DNA of 22,032 nucleotides from Oscillospiraceae bacterium (GCA_022511485.1 JAFLUJ010000156.1:1-22032); one strand, 5' to 3'; shown: positions 14,692 to 21,956, counted from the stretch's first letter. Program-made: numbers and translations. The notes: generated by a model not told the origin, from the letters alone.

Positions 14692-16104
14692 TTATTTTTT
14701 CCCCTGGCTAAGCGCTTCCGCCTGCTTTGCAAGATCTGCGAGGTTTATAGCGCCCTTTTTGCCATCCCCCTGACTGTCCTTCTCAGAAGCCTTTGCACCG
14801 TCTGAACCTCCGCTCATAGCCTCAGCCTGCTTTGCAAGATCGGCAAGGCTCATTCCGCCTTTCTTGCCATCCCCCTGACCGTCCTTCTCAGAAGCCTTTG
14901 CACCGCCTGAGCCTCCGCTCATAGCCTCAGCCTGCTTTGCAAGATCGGCAAGACTCATTCCGCCTTTTTTGCCGTCCCCCTGACTGTCCTTCTCAGGAGC
15001 TTTTGCACCATCCGAATCTCCGGAGCTTCCCTTGCTCAGAGCCTCAGCCTGTTTTGCAAGGTCTTCCAGCTCTGCCAGATTGACAGCACCGTTTATCTTG
15101 ACGTTCTTATTGTCTTTCTGAGGCTCTCCGGAAGCATCACCGGAGCTTTCACCCTCCTTTTTATCCTCCTGACTGTCCTTCGGATCGTCAAGAGCTGCTG
15201 CCATTGCTTTGAGCTTATCAAGCTCCTTGGTTCTCTTCTGACTTTCTTCCGTGAAATCCACCGGCTTGAGCTTTGGAGCCTCGGGAAGCTCCGGCTTGAT
15301 CTCCTTAGGTATAGTAAATACCGGGATCTCTCCCTTTTTCAGATCTGCTTCCGTATCGCTCAGTATCTTTTCCGATTCCCTGATAAGACGCTGTCTTTCC
15401 GATTCAAATGCGTCCACAGCGGTTTTCAGAGCATTGATCTGTCCGGTTATATTTGTAATATCCTGAAGCATAGTCGCTTTCAGATTCTGGGAAGCAGCCT
15501 TCATCTGCTCGGACTTTTCAAGTGCGTCAGCGGATATTTCAGCAGCACGCTTTTCCGCGTCATATATGATCTTTGCTGCCTTGTTATCAGCGTCTGCCAG
15601 GATATTTTCGGCAAGCTTTTCCGAATCCAGCTTCATCTTATCAGCCTGTTCCTGTGCGGAGTTTATAAGCATATCCCTTGACTTCTGCGCTTCGATAAAC
15701 ACAGCGCCCAAAGCGGCGGTATCATTGCCTGCGTGCAGGGCATTAAGCTCGGATTCCGCTTTTTCAAGAGAAGTTTTCAGCTTTTCGTTTTCCTCACGCA
15801 GGGAAGCGATCTCCTTCTCAATGAGCTTGTTATCCTCTTCGAGCCTTTTCACTTTGTCTGACATTGATTCTTTTTCCGCCTGTACCTCTGCAAGCTTTGA
15901 GCGTTCTGCTTCAAGAACTTCCTGATGCGCCTTTTCCTCTTCTGCACCTTCTCTGAGCTTTTCGAGCATCAGCTTTGACTCCCTCAGCTCGCCTTCCAGT
16001 TCAAAGACCTGCAAGTACAAAGACTCCATATGTTTGTCTGCATCCGCCCTGTCATATCCTCCGAATACAACAGTTTTGGTAAATCTGGATATGTTCTCAG
16101 CCAT
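14692..16104 (-). CDS. DivIVA-like coiled-coil protein with 35-residue C-terminal repeats
   Basis: A 470-residue protein. The N-terminus has the DivIVA-type lipid-binding/tetramerisation signature FGGYDRADADKHMESL (about 12-27). A very long coiled coil follows (about 28-260), rich in Glu, Lys, Ala and Leu, then a Pro-rich linker and a low-complexity tail with four copies of a LAKQAEA(L/M)S motif separated by Gly/Ser/Lys/Asp-rich spacers. DivIVA-type proteins bind curved membrane and recruit partners, and several are substrates of Ser/Thr kinases, which suits the kinase and phosphatase nearby. The ATG at 16104 is fixed by GGGAGG nine bases upstream; an earlier start would be in the promoter. 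It is first in an operon with the hydrogenase-like sensor. Confidence 0.85.
   Translation of the reverse strand: MAENISRFTKTVVFGGYDRADADKHMESLYLQVFELEGELRESKLMLEKLREGAEEEKAHQEVLEAERSKLAEVQAEKESMSDKVKRLEEDNKLIEKEIASLREENEKLKTSLEKAESELNALHAGNDTAALGAVFIEAQKSRDMLINSAQEQADKMKLDSEKLAENILADADNKAAKIIYDAEKRAAEISADALEKSEQMKAASQNLKATMLQDITNITGQINALKTAVDAFESERQRLIRESEKILSDTEADLKKGEIPVFTIPKEIKPELPEAPKLKPVDFTEESQKRTKELDKLKAMAAALDDPKDSQEDKKEGESSGDASGEPQKDNKNVKINGAVNLAELEDLAKQAEALSKGSSGDSDGAKAPEKDSQGDGKKGGMSLADLAKQAEAMSGGSGGAKASEKDGQGDGKKGGMSLADLAKQAEAMSGGSDGAKASEKDSQGDGKKGAINLADLAKQAEALSQGKK
14707..15081 (-). repeat. In-frame 105-bp tandem repeats inside the DivIVA-like gene
   Basis: A 105-bp unit (35 codons) recurs with near identity; motif starts at 14707, 14812 and 14917 are exactly 105 bp apart, and a diverged fourth copy spans 15034-15081. 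Each encodes (S/N)LADLAKQAEA(L/M)S plus a spacer; the fourth has a three-residue insertion. The high DNA identity suggests recent expansion, and the copy number may vary between strains. Confidence 0.9.
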
Positions 16105-16144
16105 TGAAATGATCCTCCCAACGTTTATTAATATATTAATAAAT

Positions 16145-16173
16145 ATTATACAATATTTTCTTGGTATTGTCAA
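16145..16173 (-). promoter_or_regulatory. Promoter of the DivIVA-like/hydrogenase-like operon
   Basis: Minus-strand consensus TTGACA (16173-16168), 17-bp spacer, consensus TATAAT (16150-16145), about 40 bases before the ATG. Confidence 0.8.
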
Positions 16174-16204
16174 TATTTTTTTGATTTAAGTTTTTCCAAA
16201 ATTC

Positions 16205-16236
16205 ACAAAAACAAAAAGGAGCTTTATCAGCTCCTT
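16205..16236 (-). terminator. Rho-independent terminator of the 185-residue protein gene
   Basis: Minus-strand AAGGAGCT (16236-16229), GATAA loop, AGCTCCTT (16223-16216), then TTTGTTTTTG. Confidence 0.85.
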
Positions 16237-16252
16237 AGAGATCATATCATAT

Positions 16253-16810
16253 TTACCAATTCTGTTCACAATCATGGATCAGCTTCTGAACCTCCTCGTT
16301 CTTATAAAGCCCCAGATCGAACAGTATATCCGCCTGCTGCTTTGTGATCTTTCCGCTGATAGAATAAACAAACTGTGAATGTGTTCTTCCTACGCCGTCC
16401 CAGGAATCTATCACCTTAAGCCAGCCGGCTTTTCCCAGAGCACGTTCCGGAAGCTTGCTCCCGGGGCAGAATTTTTCCGCCAGATGTCCCGCAGCCTTCA
16501 GATGGTTTGTATAGCTGCATGAATAGGTGTCTCCCTCCGGAGAGATCCAGCCCAGCTTGAAGCTCTCGTGATTCTTGAAATACATTTCCTCAATTGTCAG
16601 AGGACACTCCTTATCAGATTCGATGAGCTTTACAAAGCCATAATCGTTCTCATTAAAGCGCAGAAAGCCTCCGCTGCCGTTAAGAACGACCGGAAGCATA
16701 TCTTCGGTTATAACTTTTCCAAGGCTGTTTCCTTCAAGCTGTTCCATTCGTTCAATAAACTCCTGATAGTAATAGCCTGTTTCGGATTTATAAATAGCAA
16801 ATTTCCTCAT
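16253..16810 (-). CDS. Unrecognised soluble 185-residue protein
   Basis: I do not recognise a family. The protein is soluble with no signal peptide. Notable parts are a Trp-Ile-Ser-Pro-x-Gly segment followed by a His-containing helix (WISPEG about 93-98, NHLKAAGHLAEKF about 106-118), a pattern found in many small Firmicutes proteins of unknown role, and a second Gly-Trp-Leu block before a Trp-Asp-Gly-Val-Gly-Arg turn (about 133-146). The C-terminal 35 residues look helical. The ribosome binding site is weak, and the gene follows a leader of about 128 bases that can fold, so translation may be regulated. It is a single-gene unit with its own consensus promoter and terminator between two operons. 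Confidence 0.7.
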   Translation of the reverse strand: MRKFAIYKSETGYYYQEFIERMEQLEGNSLGKVITEDMLPVVLNGSGGFLRFNENDYGFVKLIESDKECPLTIEEMYFKNHESFKLGWISPEGDTYSCSYTNHLKAAGHLAEKFCPGSKLPERALGKAGWLKVIDSWDGVGRTHSQFVYSISGKITKQQADILFDLGLYKNEEVQKLIHDCEQNW

Positions 16811-16938
16811 AAACTCAACTCATTTCCCGCCCGGCCATACTCGGTTCTGATAGTCTTTTACGCCGCTGACACCATAGACGATTTTGCTTCCCAAGTGGTA
16901 CTGGGGTGTATCGGCACAAAAAAATAAACTCTTTATCA
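16811..16938 (-). promoter_or_regulatory. Structured 5' leader (candidate cis-regulatory RNA)
   Basis: The predicted transcript starts near 16938. On the minus strand GCCG and ACACC near the 5' part can pair with GGTGT and CGGC about 40 bases later, enclosing a CCCA..TGGG hairpin. A G-rich segment (GGCCGGGCGGG) lies 15-25 bases before the ATG and could hide the translation start. I could not match it to a riboswitch class I know. Confidence 0.35.
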
Positions 16939-16944
16939 TCTTAT

Positions 16945-16972
16945 ATTATAACAAATCACCTTTTTTTGTCAA
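16945..16972 (-). promoter_or_regulatory. Promoter of the 185-residue protein gene
   Basis: Minus-strand TTGACA (16972-16967), 16-bp spacer, TATAAT (16950-16945). Confidence 0.75.
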
Positions 16973-17007
16973 GACATATATTTAACAAACTTTATCATAT
17001 TAATTTG

Positions 17008-17045
17008 GACAATACCGCTTAAGACAATACCGATCCCGCCAAAAA
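17008..17045. repeat. Dispersed repeat, 3' part only (copy 4), with short tandem duplication
   Basis: ACAATACCGATCCCGCCAAAA (17024-17044 region) matches the 3' part of the elements at 35-53 and 21809-21829. GACAATACCG is duplicated at 17008-17017 and 17023-17032. The copy directly abuts the LivM stop codon. Confidence 0.7.
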
Positions 17046-17990
17046 CTATCGTATGATCAGGGATCGGTGCTGCTTGCCGGATACAAATCCAACTATCCCC
17101 TTTGGCATAAACAATATGACAAGGATAGAAAACACTCCGAGAATAATATTTGACCATCCTGGATAATGCGCCAGATATTCATACAATAATACATATACCA
17201 CAGAGCCCACTACGGGACCCTCCACTGTACCTATTCCTCCTATAATAACGATAAATACTACCGAGATTGTCCAGCTGATGCTGAATCCGCTGTCCGGATA
17301 GATCGTACCCTTGTTGATAAAAAAGACTGCCCCTGCAAGTGAGGTAAATAATGCGGCTATCAGGTAAACTATCAGCTTATTCCTTCCCACATTTACTCCC
17401 AGAGACGCAGCCGCCGAAGCATCATCCCTCATTGCAGTCAAGCCAAGTCCCAGACTTGATCTGAGCAGCAGTATCGTGGATGCCAGAGCGACCGCGCACA
17501 ATATCAGTGCAGCCGGATAAAGCTCCCCCGTTCTGGGATAAGGAACTATCGTGATGTTCATTCCCGCTCCCTGATTCACATATCTCCAGCCGGTGAAAAA
17601 CGTACCCAGTGCCTCCGCTGCGACCCATGTTGTAATTGCAAAATACATTCCCTTCATACGCATCAGAAGCAGCGCCAGCAGCGCCGCTGTACATAAGCTT
17701 ACCGCAGCGCCGGCAGCCAGACCCACCGCATAATGCAGCTTATAGACCGTAGTCGCAACAGCCATGCTGTATCCTGCAAGACCGATAAAAGCCTGCTGAC
17801 CGAGACTTGTCATTCCTGCATAGCCGCTCATCAGATTCCACATTTCCCCGATGGTTATGTATAAAAATATCCGGATCATATAACGCATTGCATTATTGCT
17901 CAGGATCCCCATACACCAGGGCAGCAAACATGATATAAACAATAACAGGAGCACTGCTTCCTGTATATGACCCTTGATCTTCTTCATCAT
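17046..17990 (-). CDS. livM: Branched-chain amino acid-type ABC transporter permease LivM
   Basis: A 314-residue membrane protein, the usual LivM size, with about nine hydrophobic segments. The family signature near the middle (MRDDASAAASLGVNVGRNKLIVYLIAALFTSLAGA) is the cytoplasmic loop that docks the ATPases; GGIGTVEGPVVGS lies in the C-terminal part. The start is ATG at 17990 or the adjacent ATG at 17987; GGAAGAGG just upstream favours 17987. Extending the frame upstream would only run through livH in another frame. It is last in the operon, 17 bases after livH. It forms the membrane channel with LivH. Confidence 0.9.
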   Translation of the reverse strand: MMKKIKGHIQEAVLLLLFISCLLPWCMGILSNNAMRYMIRIFLYITIGEMWNLMSGYAGMTSLGQQAFIGLAGYSMAVATTVYKLHYAVGLAAGAAVSLCTAALLALLLMRMKGMYFAITTWVAAEALGTFFTGWRYVNQGAGMNITIVPYPRTGELYPAALILCAVALASTILLLRSSLGLGLTAMRDDASAAASLGVNVGRNKLIVYLIAALFTSLAGAVFFINKGTIYPDSGFSISWTISVVFIVIIGGIGTVEGPVVGSVVYVLLYEYLAHYPGWSNIILGVFSILVILFMPKGIVGFVSGKQHRSLIIR

Positions 17991-18007
17991 ACCTCTTCCA
18001 CCCGGAT

Positions 18008-18862
18008 CTATTTTTCCGATATACTGCCTGCAGAATGTGCCGGACTTGCAACAAGTACTATTATCATAAAAATATAGCTTATCAGCAATCCGTAATTTGC
18101 GCCTCCTATCACCTGAATGAGGCCAAAAAAGAATCCTGACAGCAAAGTTCCCCTGATGTCTCCAAGTCCGCCAAGCACAACTATAACAAAAGCTATCAGA
18201 AGGTAACGTCCTCCGCTGCTGGGATAGAAGGTCCACTTCATACTGACGCAGAAGCCTGCTATCGCTGCTGTTGCAGCAGACAGACCCATTGCCACAGAGA
18301 AAGTCCTGCCGATATTTATCCCCGACAGCCTGGCAGCCTCCACGTCGTCGGCTGCGGCTCTTATTGCTCTTCCCATATATGTGTGATTCAGAAAAAGCAT
18401 AAGCAGCAGGATCGACAGTACACTCAGCAGCATCAGAAGGATATTCAGCAGTGAAATATCCAGCCCGAAAATTTTTATCACCCTGTTGCTGTAGCCGGCA
18501 GAGACGTGACGTGCATCGGAGGAAAAAAGAAGCAGCATACCGTCCTTGAGAATTATCGAAAGTCCGAAGGTGACCAGCAGTGCCGGTTCTGCTCCTCTTG
18601 ACATGGCATGATTTATCAGCACCCGCTGAAGCACATAACCGCAAACAAACATTACCGGTACAGTTATCAATAAAGAAATGAATGGATCAATACCAAGCCT
18701 TGCTGAAAACAACACACTACAGTATGACCCAAGAATCACAAATTCACCGTGAGACAGATTGGTAAGCTTAACTATTCCAAGAATAAGGGACATTCCCAGA
18801 CCCAGCATCGCATATATACTGCCAAGCAAGATACCGTTTATAATGACCTGTAGTATATACAA
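18008..18862 (-). CDS. livH: Branched-chain amino acid-type ABC transporter permease LivH
   Basis: A 284-residue membrane protein with about eight hydrophobic segments. It has the LivH hallmarks TNLSHGEFVILGSY near residue 35 and the docking loop RAAADDVEAARLSGINIGRTF, then VLGGLGDIRGTLLSG near the C-terminus. The start appears to be TTG at 18862, with AGAGGTG seven bases upstream; the next in-frame ATG would remove part of the first membrane helix. It follows livF by 20 bases. Confidence 0.9.
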   Translation of the reverse strand: MYILQVIINGILLGSIYAMLGLGMSLILGIVKLTNLSHGEFVILGSYCSVLFSARLGIDPFISLLITVPVMFVCGYVLQRVLINHAMSRGAEPALLVTFGLSIILKDGMLLLFSSDARHVSAGYSNRVIKIFGLDISLLNILLMLLSVLSILLLMLFLNHTYMGRAIRAAADDVEAARLSGINIGRTFSVAMGLSAATAAIAGFCVSMKWTFYPSSGGRYLLIAFVIVVLGGLGDIRGTLLSGFFFGLIQVIGGANYGLLISYIFMIIVLVASPAHSAGSISEK

Positions 18863-18882
18863 TACGCTTCACCTCTTTATAT

Positions 18883-19599
18883 TTACGAACCGAAATATGC
18901 CTTTTTCACAGCGTCATCGGAAAGCTCAGCCGGTCTTCCCTCAAGCACAACATTTCCTTTCAGCATGATATAGGTGCGGTCTGTCATTTTCATCGCCCTT
19001 TTGGTGTCCTGCTCCACCATAACTATGGCAGTATCCTCTTCTCTGCTGATATGCTTTATTGCAGAATAAATATCCTTTATCACAACAGGTGCAAGTCCAA
19101 GGGACAATTCATCAAACAGCAGCAGCCGGGGACAGCTCATAAGAGCTCTGCCAATGGCGACCATCTGCCGCTGTCCTCCCGAAAGACTGCCGGCAGGCTG
19201 ACTTCTTTTTTCATAAAGCACAGGAAATAGTTCATACACCCTGTCCAAAGAGCTTTTTGCACTGCGTCTGGATCTCTTTGAATAGCTGCCCACCATCAGA
19301 TTATCAAAAACCGACATACGGCTGAAGCATCTCCCGCCCTGTGGTACAAGACTTACTCCAAGCTCGACTATCTTATCGGAGGAAAGCCCGTTCAACGACC
19401 GTCCCTCCAGACTTATCTCTCCCCCGCAGGGAGAATTAAGACCTGCTATGGTATTCATAAGCGTCGTTTTTCCCGAGCTGTTAGGTCCGAGAACGGATAC
19501 CATTTCTCCCTTATGTATTATCATAGAAACATTATCGACCGCTGTCATTTCACCGTATTTTACCGTAAGTGAATCAACGGATAACATGATCTCAGACAA
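18883..19599 (-). CDS. livF: Branched-chain amino acid-type ABC transporter ATPase LivF
   Basis: A 238-residue ABC ATPase with Walker A GPNSSGKTT (about 39-47), signature SLSGGQRQM (about 139-147), Walker B LLLFDELSLGL (about 160-170) and the H-loop position occupied by Gln in VEQDT, as is normal in LivF. The start is probably TTG at 19599: the only good ribosome binding site, AAGGAG inside the end of livG, is nine bases before it, whereas the ATG four codons later is 21 bases away. It powers import jointly with LivG. Confidence 0.92.
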   Translation of the reverse strand: MSEIMLSVDSLTVKYGEMTAVDNVSMIIHKGEMVSVLGPNSSGKTTLMNTIAGLNSPCGGEISLEGRSLNGLSSDKIVELGVSLVPQGGRCFSRMSVFDNLMVGSYSKRSRRSAKSSLDRVYELFPVLYEKRSQPAGSLSGGQRQMVAIGRALMSCPRLLLFDELSLGLAPVVIKDIYSAIKHISREEDTAIVMVEQDTKRAMKMTDRTYIMLKGNVVLEGRPAELSDDAVKKAYFGS

Positions 19600-19605
19600 T
19601 TATCA

Positions 19606-20328
19606 TTACTCCTTGCCGCCAAGATAGATCTCCTGTACTATATCAGAATCAATGACCTCTTTGGGATCTCCGCAGATAACGTTTCTTCCTTCAGCCATAC
19701 ACATTAGTCTGTCTGTAGAATTCTTCATCACGTCCAGGATATGCTCTACCCATATTATAGTAAGATCCTTTTCTTTCAGACCTGACACAAGTCCTGTGAT
19801 GTCTTCGATCTCTGCCTCGGTCAGACCTGCTGCGACCTCATCCAGAAGCAGCAGCTTAGCCCCTGTTGCAGCGGCACGGGCAAGCTCCAGCTTTTTGCAG
19901 TCAAGCAGGGTCAGTACTCCTGCCTTTTCATTTTTACGACCGATCAGCCCAACCATTTCAAGACATTCCTCAGAGATCCCGGCAGCTTCTTTTCTGGAAA
20001 GACCTGCTCCATGCACGGATGCCACAAGGACATTTTCCATCACCGTCATTTCCGAAAAGGGTCTTGGTATCTGAAAGGTTCGTCCTATCCCGATCCTGCA
20101 TCTGCTGTGCGCTGCCATCACAGTAATATCATTTCCGTCAAAGAATATTTTCCCCGATGCCGTCCTGAGCAAGCCTGCAAGCGTATTCAGCATAGTCGTC
20201 TTTCCCGAACCGTTCGGTCCGATAACGCCAAGGATCTCTCCCTCTGTGACAGTGAAAGAAAGCTCGTTCAGTATTCTTATCCTGTCATAGCCGGAGGCTA
20301 CATTTTCAAATCTGAGGATCTCATTCAT
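19606..20328 (-). CDS. livG: Branched-chain amino acid-type ABC transporter ATPase LivG
   Basis: A 240-residue ABC ATPase: Walker A GPNGSGKTT (about 37-45), family segment GIGRTFQIPRPF after the Q-loop, Walker B LLLLDEVAAGL and H-loop WVEHILDVM. The signature LSGGQ is replaced by LTLLDCKKLELARA, and the Walker B Pro is Val; this is a known variant of LivG-type ATPases (DEV-x-AGL subgroup). Since LivF keeps a canonical signature, the two ATP sites would be unequal. The ATG overlaps the TGA of the binding-protein gene (ATGA), so translation is coupled. Confidence 0.92.
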   Translation of the reverse strand: MNEILRFENVASGYDRIRILNELSFTVTEGEILGVIGPNGSGKTTMLNTLAGLLRTASGKIFFDGNDITVMAAHSRCRIGIGRTFQIPRPFSEMTVMENVLVASVHGAGLSRKEAAGISEECLEMVGLIGRKNEKAGVLTLLDCKKLELARAAATGAKLLLLDEVAAGLTEAEIEDITGLVSGLKEKDLTIIWVEHILDVMKNSTDRLMCMAEGRNVICGDPKEVIDSDIVQEIYLGGKE

Positions 20329-21608
20329 TTTTTATTTGTTGCATTTCCTTCTATATATTTTCCTGTAAGCGGTATATCGGTGTGCAGAGAATTATCTATT
20401 ATGCGCAGCTTCAGCTCTCCGTCCTCTCTCTGCCACTGACCGCCGCAGAGAACAGTCCTCGCAAAGGTGAGACCGTTCATTTTCTGATCGTATTTTACAT
20501 GACCTATGATAGTATCGGTATCAAGAGCAGCGACAGCATCACGGATATCCTCTTTATTCATTGATTTTGCAGTCCGGAAGGTATGCACCGCAAGCTCCAG
20601 TGCCTGATAGCCGTAAGCAGCGGGCTGAGGCATAGTTCTGCCGCCGTTGTCTCTGGCATATGCCGCGTCCAGATCCGGGCTTGAAACTCCCGTTAAGGAT
20701 GAAGTAAAAGGATTTGTAGGCGCCCACCATACCTGTGTCATTATGCCGTCCGCCAGATCTCCCAGAGCATTTACATCACTCTCTAAAAGACAGCATTTCC
20801 CCATCGTTACAGCACCCGCCTCAACGCCTGCACTTATTACAGCGTTATAGGAGTTCATAAAATCAGGCGGGATATTTGTTCCCGCGATCACATCTATACC
20901 TTCCTTTTTAAAAGTATTGGCAAGATTGGTAAAATCCGTTGTGCCGGAAGGATACTGTCCGGGATCGACCACTGTGTAGCCGTCCTCTGCCAGCCTCCTG
21001 ACAAAAAGCTCATGCCATGCAGTGCCATCGGCATCATTTGCAAACAGCAGCCCGATCCTTGAACCGCTGCCGGGAGCATATCCGGCAGCAGTCCACAGCG
21101 CACGCTGGGATTCATAAACATCATCTAAAGTATAGAATGACAGGAAAGTCCAATTAAAAGTTTCTCTCGAAGCCGAAACAGGATCCACCGGAGCCTGCGT
21201 TGCGATGCAGGGCACTTCATACCTTTCCGCCACTTCAACTACCGGTATGACGGTATTGGGAGTCTGTATGGCAACGATAAGATCCACATTGTCCTCCTCG
21301 ATAAGCTTTTGTGCAAGCTCCGAGCATTTATTTGCATCCGATTCGGAGTCATAAACTATTATCTCAAAGTCCATCATTTGTCCGTCAACTGTAATAGGAT
21401 TTTCCTTAACATAGTCATTGATCCTGTCAACTATCCAGTCACAGCCTTCGCCGTTTCCCGCCAGAGAGCCGGTGGTGGGATTTATGTATCCGATCTTTAT
21501 AACGTTATCATTCTCAGCTCGCTGCGATCCGGAGCCGCATGATGTCATGCCAAGCATTGCAGCGGAAAGCATGATCGCAATTGCTCTGACTAAGCTTCTT
21601 TTTTTCAT
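20325..21608 (-). CDS. Substrate-binding lipoprotein of a branched-chain amino acid-type ABC importer
   Basis: A 427-residue protein. The signal peptide ends in lipobox GMTSC (Cys24), so it is a membrane-anchored extracytoplasmic receptor. The mature part is a type I periplasmic-binding fold (Peripla_BP_6): IGYINPTTGSLAGNG, then the Rossmann-type segments VDLIVAIQTP, RIGLLFANDADG and GIDVIAGTNI. It is first in the operon with LivG, LivF, LivH and LivM. The family covers Leu/Ile/Val, other amino acids, urea and short amides; the pocket cannot be read from sequence alone, so the substrate is left open. AAGGGA is a rather distant ribosome binding site. Confidence 0.88.
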   Translation of the reverse strand: MKKRSLVRAIAIMLSAAMLGMTSCGSGSQRAENDNVIKIGYINPTTGSLAGNGEGCDWIVDRINDYVKENPITVDGQMMDFEIIVYDSESDANKCSELAQKLIEEDNVDLIVAIQTPNTVIPVVEVAERYEVPCIATQAPVDPVSASRETFNWTFLSFYTLDDVYESQRALWTAAGYAPGSGSRIGLLFANDADGTAWHELFVRRLAEDGYTVVDPGQYPSGTTDFTNLANTFKKEGIDVIAGTNIPPDFMNSYNAVISAGVEAGAVTMGKCCLLESDVNALGDLADGIMTQVWWAPTNPFTSSLTGVSSPDLDAAYARDNGGRTMPQPAAYGYQALELAVHTFRTAKSMNKEDIRDAVAALDTDTIIGHVKYDQKMNGLTFARTVLCGGQWQREDGELKLRIIDNSLHTDIPLTGKYIEGNATNKK

Positions 21609-21668
21609 ATTTTATTTACCGTCCCTTTATTGTCATATGATATGCGGCAAAATACGTATTCTTACATA

Positions 21669-21697
21669 ATTATACAACCTTTTATCATCAAAATCAA
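21669..21697 (-). promoter_or_regulatory. Promoter of the importer operon
   Basis: Minus-strand -35 TTGATT (21697-21692), 17-bp spacer, -10 TATAAT (21674-21669), about 60 bases before the ATG at 21608. Confidence 0.65.
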
Positions 21698-21715
21698 GCA
21701 TTTATCCCAACGATA

Positions 21716-21729
21716 GGGCAATATTGCCC
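21716..21729. promoter_or_regulatory. Perfect 14-bp palindrome, candidate operator of the importer operon
   Basis: GGGCAATATTGCCC is centred about 60 bases upstream of the predicted transcription start, a position used by activators. A further TTGCCC half-site lies at 21750-21755. The regulator is not known. Confidence 0.45.
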
Positions 21730-21777
21730 ACACAGCTTTAATGAAGAAATTGCCCAAAGGAATACATATTATTATTT

Positions 21778-21829
21778 GCGGCGGCTCAGCCGTCCGGGAA
21801 ACCGTTCAATACTGATCCCGCCAAAAAAC
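21778..21829. repeat. Dispersed hairpin repeat, copy 3
   Basis: GCGGCGGCTCAGCCGTCCGG, followed by GAAACCGTTCAATACTGATC and CCGCCAAAAA, matches the element at 1-53 with a few changes. It lacks the downstream GGGATTAGTATT arm found in the first copy. Confidence 0.8.
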
Positions 21830-21872
21830 AGCGCTAAAATATTAACATTTTGCAAAATTTTATTTTAACCCA

Positions 21873-21901
21873 TTGACAGCCACAGAAAAAAGGATTATTA
21901 T
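21873..21901 (+). promoter_or_regulatory. Promoter of the peroxidase gene
   Basis: TTGACA (21873-21878), 17-bp spacer, TATTAT (21896-21901). Confidence 0.65.
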
Positions 21902-21956
21902 AAATATATCAATAGCGCAAGATTAAATCTTTCACAAATTAAGGAGGCATACATTT

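Larger units (their letters stand above)
21609..21956. other. Divergent intergenic region between the importer operon and the peroxidase gene
   Basis: 348 bases without a gene. From left to right it holds the importer 5' leader and promoter (21669-21697), a perfect palindrome (21716-21729) with an extra half-site at 21750-21755, a copy of the dispersed repeat (21778-21829), A+T-rich DNA, and the peroxidase promoter (21873-21901). Confidence 0.7.

Noticed and set aside
14700..15090. Regular repeats that could suggest a CRISPR array
   Set aside because: The 105-bp units have no variable spacers and are in frame within the DivIVA-like gene.
7742..16104. Interpretation as an anti-phage defence island
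   Set aside because: TerY-P genes are sometimes near defence or DNA-processing genes, but no nuclease, helicase, toxin or transposase is present here.
17046..18644. A 532-codon open frame covering livM and most of livH
   Set aside because: The upstream part is livH read in another frame and has no transporter-like sequence; livM begins at the ATG pair near 17990 with its own ribosome binding site.
19606..20328. LivG with a lost ABC signature as a sign of a broken transporter
   Set aside because: The LTLLDCKKLELARA/DEVAAGL form belongs to a recognised LivG subgroup and the rest of the operon is intact.
17046..21608. Assignment as a urea (Urt) importer
   Set aside because: The order binding protein-G-F-H-M differs from the usual urtABCDE order, no urease genes are visible, and the binding pocket cannot be read from sequence.
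21879..21915. Possible PerR/Fur box at the peroxidase promoter
   Set aside because: Only loose A+T-rich similarity; no clear 7-1-7 inverted repeat was found.
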